Source of the DNA: Malurus cyaneus samueli
Taxonomy: Eukaryota > Chordata > Aves > Passeriformes > Maluridae
Direction of reading: 5' to 3'
Assembly (NCBI GenBank): GCA_009741485.1
Contig: CM019236.1
Coordinates: forward strand, 50,943,403-51,007,402
Length of the DNA stretch: 64,000 nucleotides
The first letter of the stretch is position 1, and each line of letters starts with the position of its first letter. This document shows, piece after piece, positions 35,931 through 48,165 of this stretch. A program made the translations under genes and the position numbers. Below the pieces are notes generated by a model. That model made no database searches and had not been told where the DNA came from. It was given only the letters and a program-made list of their open reading frames with translations.

Positions 35931-38900
35931 ATTTAGGCAAGTATTGCATGTTTTCAGTATTACTATAGTAGCACTATTCCAGTTTTCAATTGGTTTAGAA
36001 AAGGGCTGAAATGAGAAAAAGCCTACAAATAAAAATTACAAATCAAATCTGGCACAGTAAAGTATTTCATCCCAGTAGCTGCTTGTGTGAGGAATAGCAG
36101 AAATAGTTAAGTTGTTTGGGCTGGGACTTGAAGGCATTGGTTTTCTTCTGTGAAGATGGGGGAGTTTGGTCTTCATAATTTTTGTGCAAGTTAGTGTTGT
36201 TTGGTCCTGTTTTCTTTTCAGTAAATCATGTGCAGACTTTCTCTTAATATAATTTCTAGGAAAATGAAAAGCTAGGGAAAAATCTTGCCTTCAGGCTGTG
36301 TGTGTTTGATTCTTCTTGTAATTCTAAAGTTAGAGAGGGTACACACACTGTTATAAACTTAGGAAATGATATATTTTAAACATTTTCCAAACATGGGATG
36401 CAATTTCACCGTTAAAGAACTGCAAGCTAAGTCAAATCCTGTTGTCTTTGATATAAGGCATTTTAAGTCTCAGGTCATCAGGAGGAATGGTGTGAAGGCA
36501 GATGCAATTTTGGAACAAATTTTAATTAACAACACAAAATAATAAATCCATGATAGATAAGTTCCCTAGCAACTTAAGTAAAATACAGACTGTTTTTCCC
36601 AAGTGCTAAGGACCTTAAAATGTCATTGTTAATTCACTTTCCAGAACTGCTTTCCCAGAAGATGTGTCCTTTCTTTAAAGATGCTTTGCTAAATAGAGAA
36701 ATAGTAAAAAAAAAGAGAGATGGTCAAACTTGACTTGAGGCTACAGTGATACTCATTGCTATGCTTTACTGCTCCTCATGCACAGACATGAGTGCTCAAG
36801 TGATCCTCTGTGTTGTAGCACTGGTTGTATGGCATAGCAATGTACATTGTTGTCACCATCACATTTATGCTGATGTTTTTGCCTTTGACACTCATATTGA
36901 CAAAGCTGGTGGAGGCACTGTGAATACCAAGTCCCCACCCTGGCACTCTTCAGCAGAGCTATTTAACTATTAAGTCAACTATGTTGACTGGATGCAGAGC
37001 TCCCTGTCACTATCACTTCTGCCTGTTCCCAGAGCGGGTTTTACCCCAGAGGCTCTGCATTGAGTACTGGTGTACCTGAGAGTCCCTTCTTGGTGACTGC
37101 GAGACCTACTTCTGGCAAAAGCAAAACCAGGGATTTTTTTTTCATTTCTGGAAAGTCATGTTGCTATTATCACCCCAGCCCCCTGCCTGCTTGCTCTCAG
37201 TGATGATGCCAGCTCTGTATAAAATATAGGCTGTAGTCATTCAAAGTGGAGCCAAGAATTTTTAGCACTCATAAGAGATACTGGATTGAGAGAAAAGGAG
37301 CAAGAGGTCTTATTCTTGGTTTTTTATGCTTTGGTAGACAAAATGTGTACTCAAAGCAAGAGAATCTGGATTACTAAAAGGATTGAAGTACTGGTGACTG
37401 AGCTAAAAAAGCGGTCCTACCTGTGTTAAAGGGATGAGGAACAGTGCAACAGTAAAAATATTAGAGGTGGAAACATTGATTTGTCCTTTGCTGTTGAAAG
37501 ACACTTTATGAAAAGGAAGAGTTTTGTTTGAAGATGTGGAAAAGCTCAGTGTCAGACCCATTATAACCTCAATGGAAGGTAGAGCCAAATTCAAACAAAT
37601 CACAGTTATGCAGTTTTCCAAGGGCTTGGAAATCGAGGATGGATTTTTCTCTGATCATCATTCTTCCTATATCACCTCCATTGTTGCTAGTGGGAAAAGC
37701 CATGAATACAACTGAAAATGTTTGCTTTTGCCACACTTTTCTCAGCTCACTAATCTGGGGACACATAGTGATTATTAGACAGTTCATCTAACAGTCTATA
37801 AGTCTGCAGAACTGCTGCCACTGAAACTTGCTTTCATTTGTTAATCTGAGAGAACACATATTTTTAAGCCAGGGTACAGAGTTCATGTTGTCTCTCAGGT
37901 CTTCACTGCAGATCACAGTGAGAAGTGTCTTTGTGATCAAAATGAGTTATGTTTCATTGACGCTTTGAAAGAAAGTTTCAGGAGTGCAGTTGCTGAACAC
38001 TAAATTGAACAAGCAGGATTTCTCTGTCTTCCATGTTTACAGTATTTAAACACTATCACTATGTTTATACTATTCAGTGCTTTCAAAATCCTAAAATCTT
38101 TTCTGAGTTCAGCTGTACATTGCTCAGATGTAAGTAGTGTGGAGTGTTGATAATTTACAGGATTACATTAGTGCTACAAAGCTTCTGTGAAGAGTGTGGC
38201 AGAACACCTTTTTTATAGGATGTGTAGGGAAGACACAGGGTAAAAAAGATGAAGCATAGCTCTGCCAAGTGCTTTGACTTCTTTGGAACTGAAAATACTC
38301 AGCAACTTTGCAGCTATATTAATGAACTGTAGAAAGGTCACTTCCCTTTCTGACATGTTCCTTGGAAGGACCCTTCCTCAGTAAGAAACAGTTCTGTACC
38401 ATTCTCTGATGATCCTACATGCTGCAAATGAGAACAATCAGATCAGAACTATATTCCTGAGGACTGAAGCTCAGCACAGGCAGGCACCAAAACAGTGGTT
38501 GGCTTGATAAGGGATTCATGATAAAGAATTAACATGTCTGAGGAATTATCAGAAGAATCATAATGAGATGGGGAAAATGGAGTGAGAAATAGGCCAGTCT
38601 CAAGAAGCTTAACTGAGACTTTGGCATGTAGGTAATAAAAGAGGTTCTATTGTAACAAGATCTTGCTCAGATTGATCAGGTTTCTTGCACCATCTGTTCA
38701 GCTCCCTTTTCACCTGCTTCTTCAAGTGCTCTTTTGGTCTGTGACCGTTCAGTCACACTGTGCAAGATCAGGGCTCACAGCTCCTGTTTAATAGGTGCTG
38801 GGGAAAAAAAATACAAAACTAGAAGCAGTGATGCCTGTAGCATTACATCCAGATTAAGGATTGAGCCCCCAAACTGCTTCTTAGTCAATTCTGCTGTGAA

Positions 38901-41900
38901 TGTAAAATTCTACCTTGTGAATGGGTCTGGCCCTTAGGAGCCTCTTGATCCTGTGATAGTCTTCCACATGAAAAAGTGAGGAAGCCCTCAAATGCTGTCC
39001 CAGCCAGCTGAAGGAGTATCACCAGCAAAGAGGATTTCACCAATAAACAGGTTTTGCTGCTTTGTTCTGGCTTGCTGTGATGACAGCAGCAGCTGAAGGC
39101 ATGCCACACTTGGCAAGGAAAGCATCCTGACAACTAACCATCAACTTAGATGGAGCTGCAGCCTTGCGGAGCAAATGTGAAAGACAACAATGACATTTTT
39201 CTAAATGGAGGACGGCTTTACTTGCCCAGAAACAAATATATTATTTTGAATTCCTACTACCTTCTGAATTTCTCTCTCAGGAAAGCATTCTTGATGCTTC
39301 TTGTTGTTGATAGGAATTATGATTGTCGTTCATTGAGAGTAAAGCCTGGTTATTCAGCAGCAGAGCTCCTGCTGGCTTCAGAAGCCCCAAAATATAAGCA
39401 CAAAAGCTCTGACGCATACACAAGGGAAGGAACTTACTACATATAAATGACCCAATTTATGTAAAATTTGGGATCCTAGAATTTGTGGAGGTGGAAAATT
39501 AGCATGAAGGTTTGATTTTGTTCGTACTGTATATGCCTATTTATTTCTAAATAATTTCTTACAGAGCTAAAATCACAGACTAATAGCATAAGCTTACATA
39601 AGTTGGAAATGGTAATTTTGTTGTGGTGAGAGATTCTTTTTCCGTGGAAGACACCATCCAGAGACTGTACGAAAGTGTTAAGGAACAATCACAAATGGGC
39701 ATAGCTGAAGGAATTACTCACTAGCTTAAGGACACATGACATTGCCTAACTACCTCACAGACTTGCAGAAATTGCCAGGATTTGTGATCCTTTCCTCTGT
39801 AATGTATACCCTTTTGTTTCTGGAGACACATTCAATTAAAAACATGTTTTCCTAAGTAAAATGAGCCTTTGTATCTGAGGTGGAAGTCAACCCCTTCCTC
39901 CTTTGGTAAAGTGGGTAAACCAGTTAATTCATACCTTGACTATAAGATGCCATTGTTTCCTACATGCTTCCTTTCTCCCTCTCTGCTTCTTCTTGCTTCA
40001 TAGTCCTTATCTCAAGCAGAAAGTAAATTCAATAATATTTGAGTTGACATAGGAGTTTTGTATTCCCGAAGTAAAAAATCAGGGAAAACGCACTCACCTA
40101 TTCCCATTCCTTCAAGTTTGCTGGTCTGTTTTGGTTGTGCATCTGGATTCTTTGTCATCTTGATCTCCTTGGCAATATCGGTGAAGAAATCAGAACACTG
40201 GGGCAATGACACTGAGCTTTAACTCCACTGTTAGCAGGAGTCCTCTTGTAGGAGATAGTAGAGTAGCTGATGAGCAGTGGTGTGATTTTTTGTGCTCTTT
40301 TGCATGGCTGGGGCCCCCAGCATCTGGAGGTGCTATCTGCGCAAGGCTATAGCTCCTGCTGAGTTTACTTCAGCACCTTACTTTGTGAAAGAGAAATACT
40401 ACAGGTTATCCTGGATTGGTGGCTAGAGAGGCCTGTGGGACTGCAGCAGGACTTTGTGGAGACCTCAGTACTACTCTGCCTTTGCAGATGAATTTACACT
40501 TGGATTTCTGCTGTTATTGATCTCAGTCATGTATCAATGCTAAAGACTTGAATTAAGAAATGCCAGTAGTAAGAGAAGCCCTAATATTTTCCATTAGCTA
40601 AAAACTTGAACAAGATAGAAATTTAATACCACGGTAGCCAAATGTTTAATACATAATGCTTTTAAGTATGCAAAGATAGGTTTTTCAAAAAATGAAGCAG
40701 AGATTCCCCTTCAGATAGTGATAGAGTAAGAGCCTGGTAAGTTCTGGCAAAGTGGAGAGGCTGAAAACACAGAGGATTTAAAATATTCTGAGCTTCTTTT
40801 GCAAGTATGAGAAAGCAGAGCCCAACTGCTTTCAAAGTTTTGGTTTTTTTTGTTTGTTTTTTTTTTTTGAATGTAAAGCTGGTAAAACATTGCTTCTCCA
40901 TAAAAACACTTAAGATACAGGTTTCGGCTGTTGTAAGACTGCTTTGAAATCCATGCTATGTAAAATGACTAACTGTAGGGGTTTTTAGACCTGTCTTTTA
41001 ATGTTTTAGGACTCAAGGTTTCGAGTTTTTATACAGCTGTGTGATTAGAACAATTACTTTTTATTATTAACAGAAGTAAACTTTGCGTCTTGAGAATCTT
41101 GAACTTTTTAGAAAATTCCCAGTAGTAATAGCCTTGGCATGATATCCTAAGAGGGTTAATATAGTCCTGGCTATATTGTTCCCCTGAAAAAAAAATCAGT
41201 ATGGGAGTGCTAATAATCAGCAGTGGTAATAGAGTTTCAAATATACATATGTGTGATGCAAGTTAGTCTGAATTGACTTTTATAACATTCATTATCCTGG
41301 AAAAGGACATCCATTGCTAGTTACCTGGGGCTCTGTGAGAAGAGAGAATCCCAAAAATCTTCTTCTTTCTTTACAACAAAATGCAGTCATCACCCTCCCT
41401 GAGCTGTAGGTCCACCACATGTGCGTTCCAGTGCACAGACACTGCTGCAGGACACCCACTTCCCACTGCAGAGCTCTGCATCATCCCATTTTTTTGCATT
41501 CAGCTCCTTCACTGCATCCTCACCTCAGCTGCCTCCTTGCTGAGGAAGCCATGTCACAGATTGCCCTTTTAGTCCTGAGGAACCTTCCACAATGTCCTAA
41601 CCAAAACTCCATTCTATCACTTTCATGTGCAAGGAGCCAAAGGAGAAAATGAAGTTGAGATAGCCAAACCTCTGCTCTCCAGTGGTATTTACTCATTCTT
41701 TTCACAGGATAAATGAAAGGGTTCATGTTGGAAGCTACCAACTGCTGCTGCTCCCAGGACTAGCCTGGTGTCAGTGAATCTTCTTTGCAATTTAACAAAG
41801 GGCCTCTTCCTACTGCTCTGTGCAAAATCATGAAGAATTTGTCTGTACTAAAGTTGCTAAGCCAAGTCATATCCTAGAACATGGAAGAAGTCTACTCTTT

Positions 41901-43586
41901 AAAGGCTGCTATTTTTAATTGCCCTTTGGTCATCAAACAGATCTACTATGACAAAATTCTGGTTCTGGATACAGAAGATACTGCCTTTTCCACATCAAAT
42001 GGTGTTCCCCGTAATGAATTAACGGATCTCAAGGCATGGTTTCACAATACAACCACTTTCTTGAACAGTACACATTAGTCATTATAGTGACATGTTGTAA
42101 ATGAGGTTGTAAAATCTAAAAAAGCCTTAAAATTTGACTCTTACTTCAGGATCCAAATAGCTGCAGAGAATTTCCAGCACCCACATGTGCTTCACTCTGA
42201 ATTAGATATTTGAGGGCTCTGAACTGCAGAAAAGTGCTGTGGAAGATTAAGGCTTCTGTAATGCAGTTAAAATACCAGCGTAGATCACATTGAAGCTTCA
42301 GCATGTTTTTGATAGGTACTGTATGATTTCAGAGTTATCATGTTAGCAGGTTATTAAGCATGAGTCATTTTATCAGATCTTGCCAGACTGAATGAAGAAC
42401 TTGCATAATCTCTAAAATGTGATTTAGAAAACAAGGGCAGACTCTCAGCCAGGCTCATGCTGTCTGACTGAGCAGCCAAGGTCCTCCTGAGGAAACTAGG
42501 TACATAATTAGGCATTTTCTGTGCTTTCTGAATCCCTCCCTGCCAAAGTGCCATTGGCAACTTTTGCTGCAGTTGCAAACTGAAGACAGTGATTCTGAGT
42601 AACTGCACAAACAATCTTGACCGTGGCAGTCAGACGGAGGCAGACCTTATCTCATTTCCCTAAGGGGAAAATGGTTCTTCAGCCAAACCAGGCTTTCTGT
42701 CTTCCCAAGATACATTCCTGGTTGTGTGGCAACTGAGCAACCCCATGATACCAGGTTTACACTGATGCAGCTTCTGACTGTATCACTGACTTTAGCCGTC
42801 TCTTTCCCCTCTTCACTTTGCCGATTGTCTTCTTTGCCTTGCTGTGAGTATGATGTTCCTCCTTCCATCTTTCTTCTGTGGCAGGGTGCATTGTAAGTAC
42901 ATCTCTTTGAAAACGTCTCTCAGAAGATACACGGATACTGGGGGTTTTGACCCCTGTTGAGAATGGCAGTGAATCTTTAAAGGCTTTAAAACTAATAACA
43001 AAACGTAACAAAAAAAAGAAGTCTTAGATATTTAAAAGTTGTCTGTTTGAAAAGGGAAGTCTCCTCCAGTGCCTAAAAGGCTTGCAAACTGGAGACCTTC
43101 TGCATTTATTATACTCCGCAGATGCACTGGTCATGCAAGGAGCTTTGCATTGCAGGTAATGCTCTGAGATCTATGTTTGCATGTGGGCTGGAATTTGAGT
43201 TATTGTAGCAGTTGTTCTCTGTCCATGTATTCTGGCTTGAGCTACTGCAAAAACAAGCTTGAATTTTACACAATTTTGCTTCCTAATGATAAGCTTCTTC
43301 TCATTTGTTCATTCCCTCCATGCTTAATTTCAAAGATACTGAAAAATACCTAAAAGTTTGTACTAGAAATTCCCATGCTGGCTCCATTCTTGATGCCACT
43401 AAAGACTCACAGTGGCTGGGCTGGGTGGTAAGACCCGGAAGGAGCCTTGTGGGGAAAATCGTTGGCAGTAGTTGTCCATTTTATTTCCAGTTTTGGTTTC
43501 CACAGACCATTCCTGGTGAGCAGGAATGTGTGGCCAGGGGTATGCAGGCTGCAAAATCATTGAAACACAGCCTCCTGACCTCCCAA

Positions 43587-43622
43587 AAAGGGCACAGAGC
43601 ACAGAAAGGGCACAGAGCAAAG
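43587..43622 (+). repeat. 18-bp tandem duplication
   Basis: AAAGGGCACAGAGCACAG is followed directly by AAAGGGCACAGAGCAAAG, with one difference. It is a recent slippage-type duplication with no function apparent. Confidence 0.9.
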
Positions 43623-44598
43623 ACAGGTATCTGCAGCTAACTGGGGACAGGTCACACTGAGGAGCAGCTACGTAAGCAGGTAGTAACTTGTGTTGATTTT
43701 AGAGAAAGTGTTCCCCAGGGGCAGCTAGCCCCTGGGAGAGCATCCAAAAAGACCTGCAGAAATGAGCAGGGCTTTACAGATACTTCAGCTGTACTGGGGA
43801 TGTCTTCTCTGTCACTAGGTGTATACAAAGAGAGACACTCAGACTTTGCTGTCATCTTGTATTGCAAATTTCTAAATAGTTTTGATGAAAATGGCAAGTT
43901 TTTCTTGAACTGAATCATTATTGAGATGTTGAAAAGAGGTAGTATGAGAAAAAGCAACATGTTAAACAAAGGTTATGTCTTAAATCTTGCAGATCCTTTA
44001 AGGATCTCTTAAGCTATTGACCAACTGATGACTATCAGTAGAGAACAGTGAAGGGTGAGCTCGTTTGCTTATTCCTTTTCTTGAAAAGGAAGTCTCCGGC
44101 CTTCCTTTTGATGCCTCTCAAATTCAGTTGGAAAGGAGATTTTTGATTCAGTTGAGAAATGTGCATAAATGATGTAAAACTTCATAGTTTCTTCTAATCC
44201 AGTCAAAGTTGGCACTTGATTGCTACCCTGTTGTTCAAGATTAATGGTATGTTTTAAGATTTTGTTTAATTTTCATTTTCTAGGTATGAAGACACAATCA
44301 CCATCTTTTGGACAGCTTTTATATTTTGTAAGAGATTTAAGCTTCTAATAATTTTACCACTGATACTGAACTGGCTTGTTTGCAAAGTAATTTTATCTCC
44401 AGTTGTATATTACAGGGATGTTCCTGAGAATGAGGAATGAGGCTGCTTAAAACTGGGCATAGTTTTGAGTCATGTTTTGAAGGGCATGAGATAAGAGTGA
44501 AATGGGTTTAGCTGAGCATACAAATATTTCATTTGCCTGTGCAAATGTGGTCGTGCTTTGGGAGTGCTGAAGAGTGGGGTTTTGCTCTCTCTCTGCAG

Positions 44599-44710
44599 GT
44601 GAGCAGCAAGCATGAGCTTGGCAACACACAGCCATGAGTGCCAGGACTCAGTGATCTGAAGTGTGTCTTCAGCTGACTTCCCAGCGGCAAGGCGCTATCG
44701 ATCCTGCACC
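44599..44710 (+). other. KIAA1958: 5' untranslated part of the KIAA1958 coding exon
   Basis: A pyrimidine tract and CTCTCTCTGCAG end at 44598, a good splice acceptor, so the exon is taken to start at 44599. Between there and the start codon lie two short upstream open frames: 44612-44659 (15 codons) and 44634-44654 (6 codons). These could lower translation of the main frame. An alternative acceptor (GTGTCTTCAG, 44671) would remove both. Confidence 0.6.
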
Positions 44711-45851
44711 ATGGAGGACTGCCTTCACACCTCCTCCGAAAACCTCTCCAAGCTGGTGAGCTGGGCCCACAGCCACGGCACCATCTGCAGCCTCATCCCC
44801 AACCTCAAGCACCTGCTTTCCGAGGGGACCCATGGCAACCTGACGGCCATGTGGGGCTGCAGTGCCGGCCACGCATACCACTGGCCCCTGGCTGCCACTT
44901 GCCGGGCCGGCTCCCAGGAGCGCGTCTGCTTCCAGGACAGCCGCAGCTTCAACTCGGACAGCCCCAGCATGCTGGGGGTGCCATCGGAGGCGCAGGCCAG
45001 CCCCCTGGAGCGCTACCCAGGCCGGCCAGGGAAGGCCAAGCTGGATTGCACCCGCACTCGTGACTCCTGCGACTTCTCCTACTGCAGCGAGCCGTCGGAG
45101 CTGGGCGAGCCTGTGGAGGAGTACGAGGATGAGGCCACCCTCTTCGACATGGTCTGTGAGTCCTCTGTCACCGACGAGGACAGTGACTTTGAGCCGCACC
45201 CGCACCGTGCTCCGGCCGGCCCTCGCAAGCGGCCGGCTGCCGCCGCCCAGGCCCAGGCGCAGCCCGTGATGAGGGCGGCGGCGACGTGCTCCTCAAGAAA
45301 ATCAAGCAGGAGCTCCTGAGGACTACTACATAGTGGCCAACGCCGAGCTGACGGCCGGCGCTGATGGGCCGGCCCTGGCCTGACCCAGATGTCCAAGCCA
45401 AGCCACAGCCCCCGGCCGGGCCTTCCTGCCTGGGACCCACCAGGAGCGTGCCCCCCGCCAGCCCCCGGTCCCGACCCGACCACAGCGCTCTGCGCTCCCT
45501 CCCGCCCGCCCCGCATGGCCACGCAGCGGCCGCCCCGGGGACCCTTGGCCTCCCCGGCGCGGGGAGCGGGCGGTGGCCCCGTGGCCGCCCTGCAAGTGCC
45601 AGCCACCAGCTCCAACGCCACCACCACGGCTGGGAAACCCATCAGCATCCCCCTGTCAGCCCTGCAGCTGCCTGGTCAGGAGGAGCCACCGGCTGCTGAG
45701 GAGACCCTCCCGTCTGTGCCACAGCTGGCCCCGGGTGGCGAGGTGGCCGGCTCGCCTTCGGTGAGCACTGAGCCTGAGGTCAGCTCCAGCCAGCAGCAGC
45801 CCCACGCTGTGCCCACCAACACCCCCGAGGCAGCGGCGCAGCTGATGCCAG
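44711..45851 (+). CDS. KIAA1958: KIAA1958 N-terminal coding exon, partial, with frame breaks
   Basis: Recognised from memory as the large first coding exon of vertebrate KIAA1958, a protein of unknown function. In other vertebrates its C-terminal DUF3504 domain derives from a Crypton tyrosine recombinase; that part is encoded in later exons outside this window. The start at 44711 sits in CACCATGG, a strong Kozak context, and the protein begins MEDCLHTSSENL. Visible landmarks are a conserved Cys/His-containing block (residues about 43-73, with WGCSAGHAYHW), SYCSEPSEL (123-131), an acidic stretch (about 133-161, EEYEDEATLFDM and VTDEDSDFE), a basic PRKRP (171-175) that could help nuclear import, then KKIKQE (45295-45312), which includes the SUMO-site pattern IKQE. 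Near the end are ISIPLSALQLPGQ and STEPEVSSSQQQP. The exon ends at 45851 before GTAGGA, a good donor. The starting frame hits a stop at 45317, and conserved blocks continue in other frames, so at least five frame changes are needed between about 45268 and 45510. Because both ends and the splice sites are intact, assembly indels in GC-rich DNA are more likely than decay. Confidence 0.85.
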
Positions 45852-48112
45852 GTAGGACACTGGGTGGGTGGCTGAGGGGTGGTGGAATTTTGGGGATGGC
45901 CCCAGCCTGGCTCAGTGAGGGGTGGCCAGGGATCATGGGCTACATTGCATCATGGCCCTCTGGCACATAACTCAGTACGTAGAGAAGCCACACCCACCGA
46001 GGAGAGGATTTGGGAAACTACAGCTAAGCACCCCGCATTAGCAAGCGTACTGCACCTGTAGGGAAAAATGCTTTTTGAGGTCCACTGTGGGTACATTTGT
46101 GTCATGAGAGAGTGCATGCAGTGACCTTGCTGTGTGTATGGATCAGGGAGGACATGAACTGCGCTGTACACTCTCTTGATGAGCCAAAAGTGGTCTCAGC
46201 CTGGTCGCCTGGAGTTGGGGGGTCAGGTATTGCCTTCACCTTGTCAGATGAGTAATGCTGGACATGGAGACACAAAGGTAAGCACAAGGAAAGTACCAGG
46301 AGAGAGGTTGTTAGATGATTTCCCTTACCTGTAAATCAGAGCAGTCTGCAGACAGGATGTATAACTACAGCCTTAACCATGAAGTTGATAGCACTTTAAT
46401 CCATGATAAAATGATTTTTTTTTCTATTTTTCCAGTGCAAGTTCCTATGCCCCATATCCATAACTTTTTTTTTTCATCTCCTGCCAAAACATGTAGAATT
46501 AGCACAAACAGATCAACATTATTGGATAAAGAGCATGTTAAAACATCTTTCTTTTGCTGAGTGATTATCCCATGTGCAGAATATCTGTTTGCCATAGGTC
46601 TTTAGGAGGAGGTGGAAATCTGTTTCTTGAGCAGACTTGCCAGCTCCCTCTGGACCTGAGTGCAGACAGTTCTCGCTTCTCCAGCTTCTTCCTTAGTGGT
46701 GCCATCCTGGGAGGAGATGAGGGCAGGAGCATCTGCTCTCTTGCTGGTTCAGCCTTGGTCTGCCTGGTCAGACGGAGTACAGACAAACAGTGAAGGGGTT
46801 AAAAGCTGCCTGTATGCAGTCCTTGTGGCAGGTGCTTTAAGTACTAAAAACAATGACCTTAACTTGGACATCCTGAAATCTGTTTGAAAACTATTAAATC
46901 TGCCAACTGTCAAGAGCCTGCAGGTCTTCCTTCCCAGTAAAACAATGGACAAAGCTAAATACAGTTTTACTAAGTAAAACCGTACTAAGAATTAGAAATT
47001 TGAAAGGATGATAATTGTCTTAGTTACAGCAAAGCAAATTCTTTGGGACCCATTTCTTGCATGACTGCATCTCTGAGATGTTATTTTGCAATAGTTCTGT
47101 TGTATAGCATCCCTTATGGAAATTCTCTTGCGAAACTCCATCTGGTTTAGAACCAACTCTGCTCCTGCCTATGAGAAAGGCAGGATGCCTGAAGTCACTC
47201 AACCCAAATTGTGTGTTAAATGTACTTATTCTGCCCTCCCCCTTTCATAGTCTATGTGTATACTAGACCTGGTTTCTGCCAACCTATCCCTACAACCTGT
47301 TCAATCTGAAACTTCAGTTTGGGACAATGGAATACAAACATAGGCAGAATTTTTCCATGGTAGGTGTGTATTATGTGGGAGAATTATTTACTTTCAACAG
47401 CTCCAAAAAAATCAAAGCTCCTTTAAATTGTTTTTGCCAGGTCCTCAGAAGCCAAACAAGATCAGCAGTTGTTACTGCTTAGGGTTAAACCCTACAGGAA
47501 TGGATGCAGCACAACGTTTTCATATTTACATAGTTTCAAGAGTAGGATTGGTCCATATCTAGTATCTCACTTTGAAGGCAAAGTAGGATTGCACCTGGAT
47601 TACACCTACTGCATAAATCAACTCTCAAAACCTCTGAGTGCTTTTTGCATGGGCAGTGATGGGGTTCTCAGAATGCTGTCCAAATTCCAGTTTAATCAGT
47701 TAACATTCTCTGTAGTTAAATTTTCTTTTTCCTGGTCCAAAAAGAATTACACCGTTCCTCTCCTCAGACTGGGACAGTGTTGTTGTCACATGCTGTTGTT
47801 TAACTCAGAGGTAGTGGCATTTCAAGAAGGGTAAAATGATTGACATTTGACTAAAACTTGATACATGAATAAAGTACCCCGTTTCTATATAGCCTGCTCC
47901 TCAGGGAAAGAAGTGCTGGCATTATTAAATCTACATGTTGCAAAAAGGTGGGCAGTGTTGGCAAGTGAATTTATTACAGATGCACAGCAGATTCTCACCA
48001 CTAAAATATGGAGGTTTGATTAAAGACTGGATTAGGAGGGTTGCCTCATGTACAATGACTTTGTTAGGTTGTCTCCTAACAAAGGGTGATGTATTAAAAG
48101 TGGTGCATGAGC

Positions 48113-48165
48113 CACATATATATAAATTATATATGATATATTTTATATATATAATATATAAAATT
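48113..48165. repeat. AT-rich near-palindromic tract
   Basis: About 50 bases almost entirely A and T, with repeated ATATAT and TATAAA-type words and self-complementary segments. It could extrude as a cruciform or be slippage prone. TATA words here are not taken as promoters because nothing around them supports a transcript. Confidence 0.8.

Larger units (their letters stand above)
34306..44598. other. non-coding, probably intron of KIAA1958
   Basis: About 10 kb with no exon, RNA gene or classifiable transposon that I can support. Notable small structures are a 10-bp-stem hairpin at 35905-35930, a T/G run at about 40842-40869, and an 18-bp tandem duplication at 43587-43622. The segment 34842-35160 is richer in GC and may be an old repeat I cannot name. 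Confidence 0.5.

Noticed and set aside
44669..45648. Long minus-strand frames opposite the KIAA1958 exon
   Set aside because: Shadows of the GC-rich coding exon; the + strand frame carries the recognisable conserved protein.
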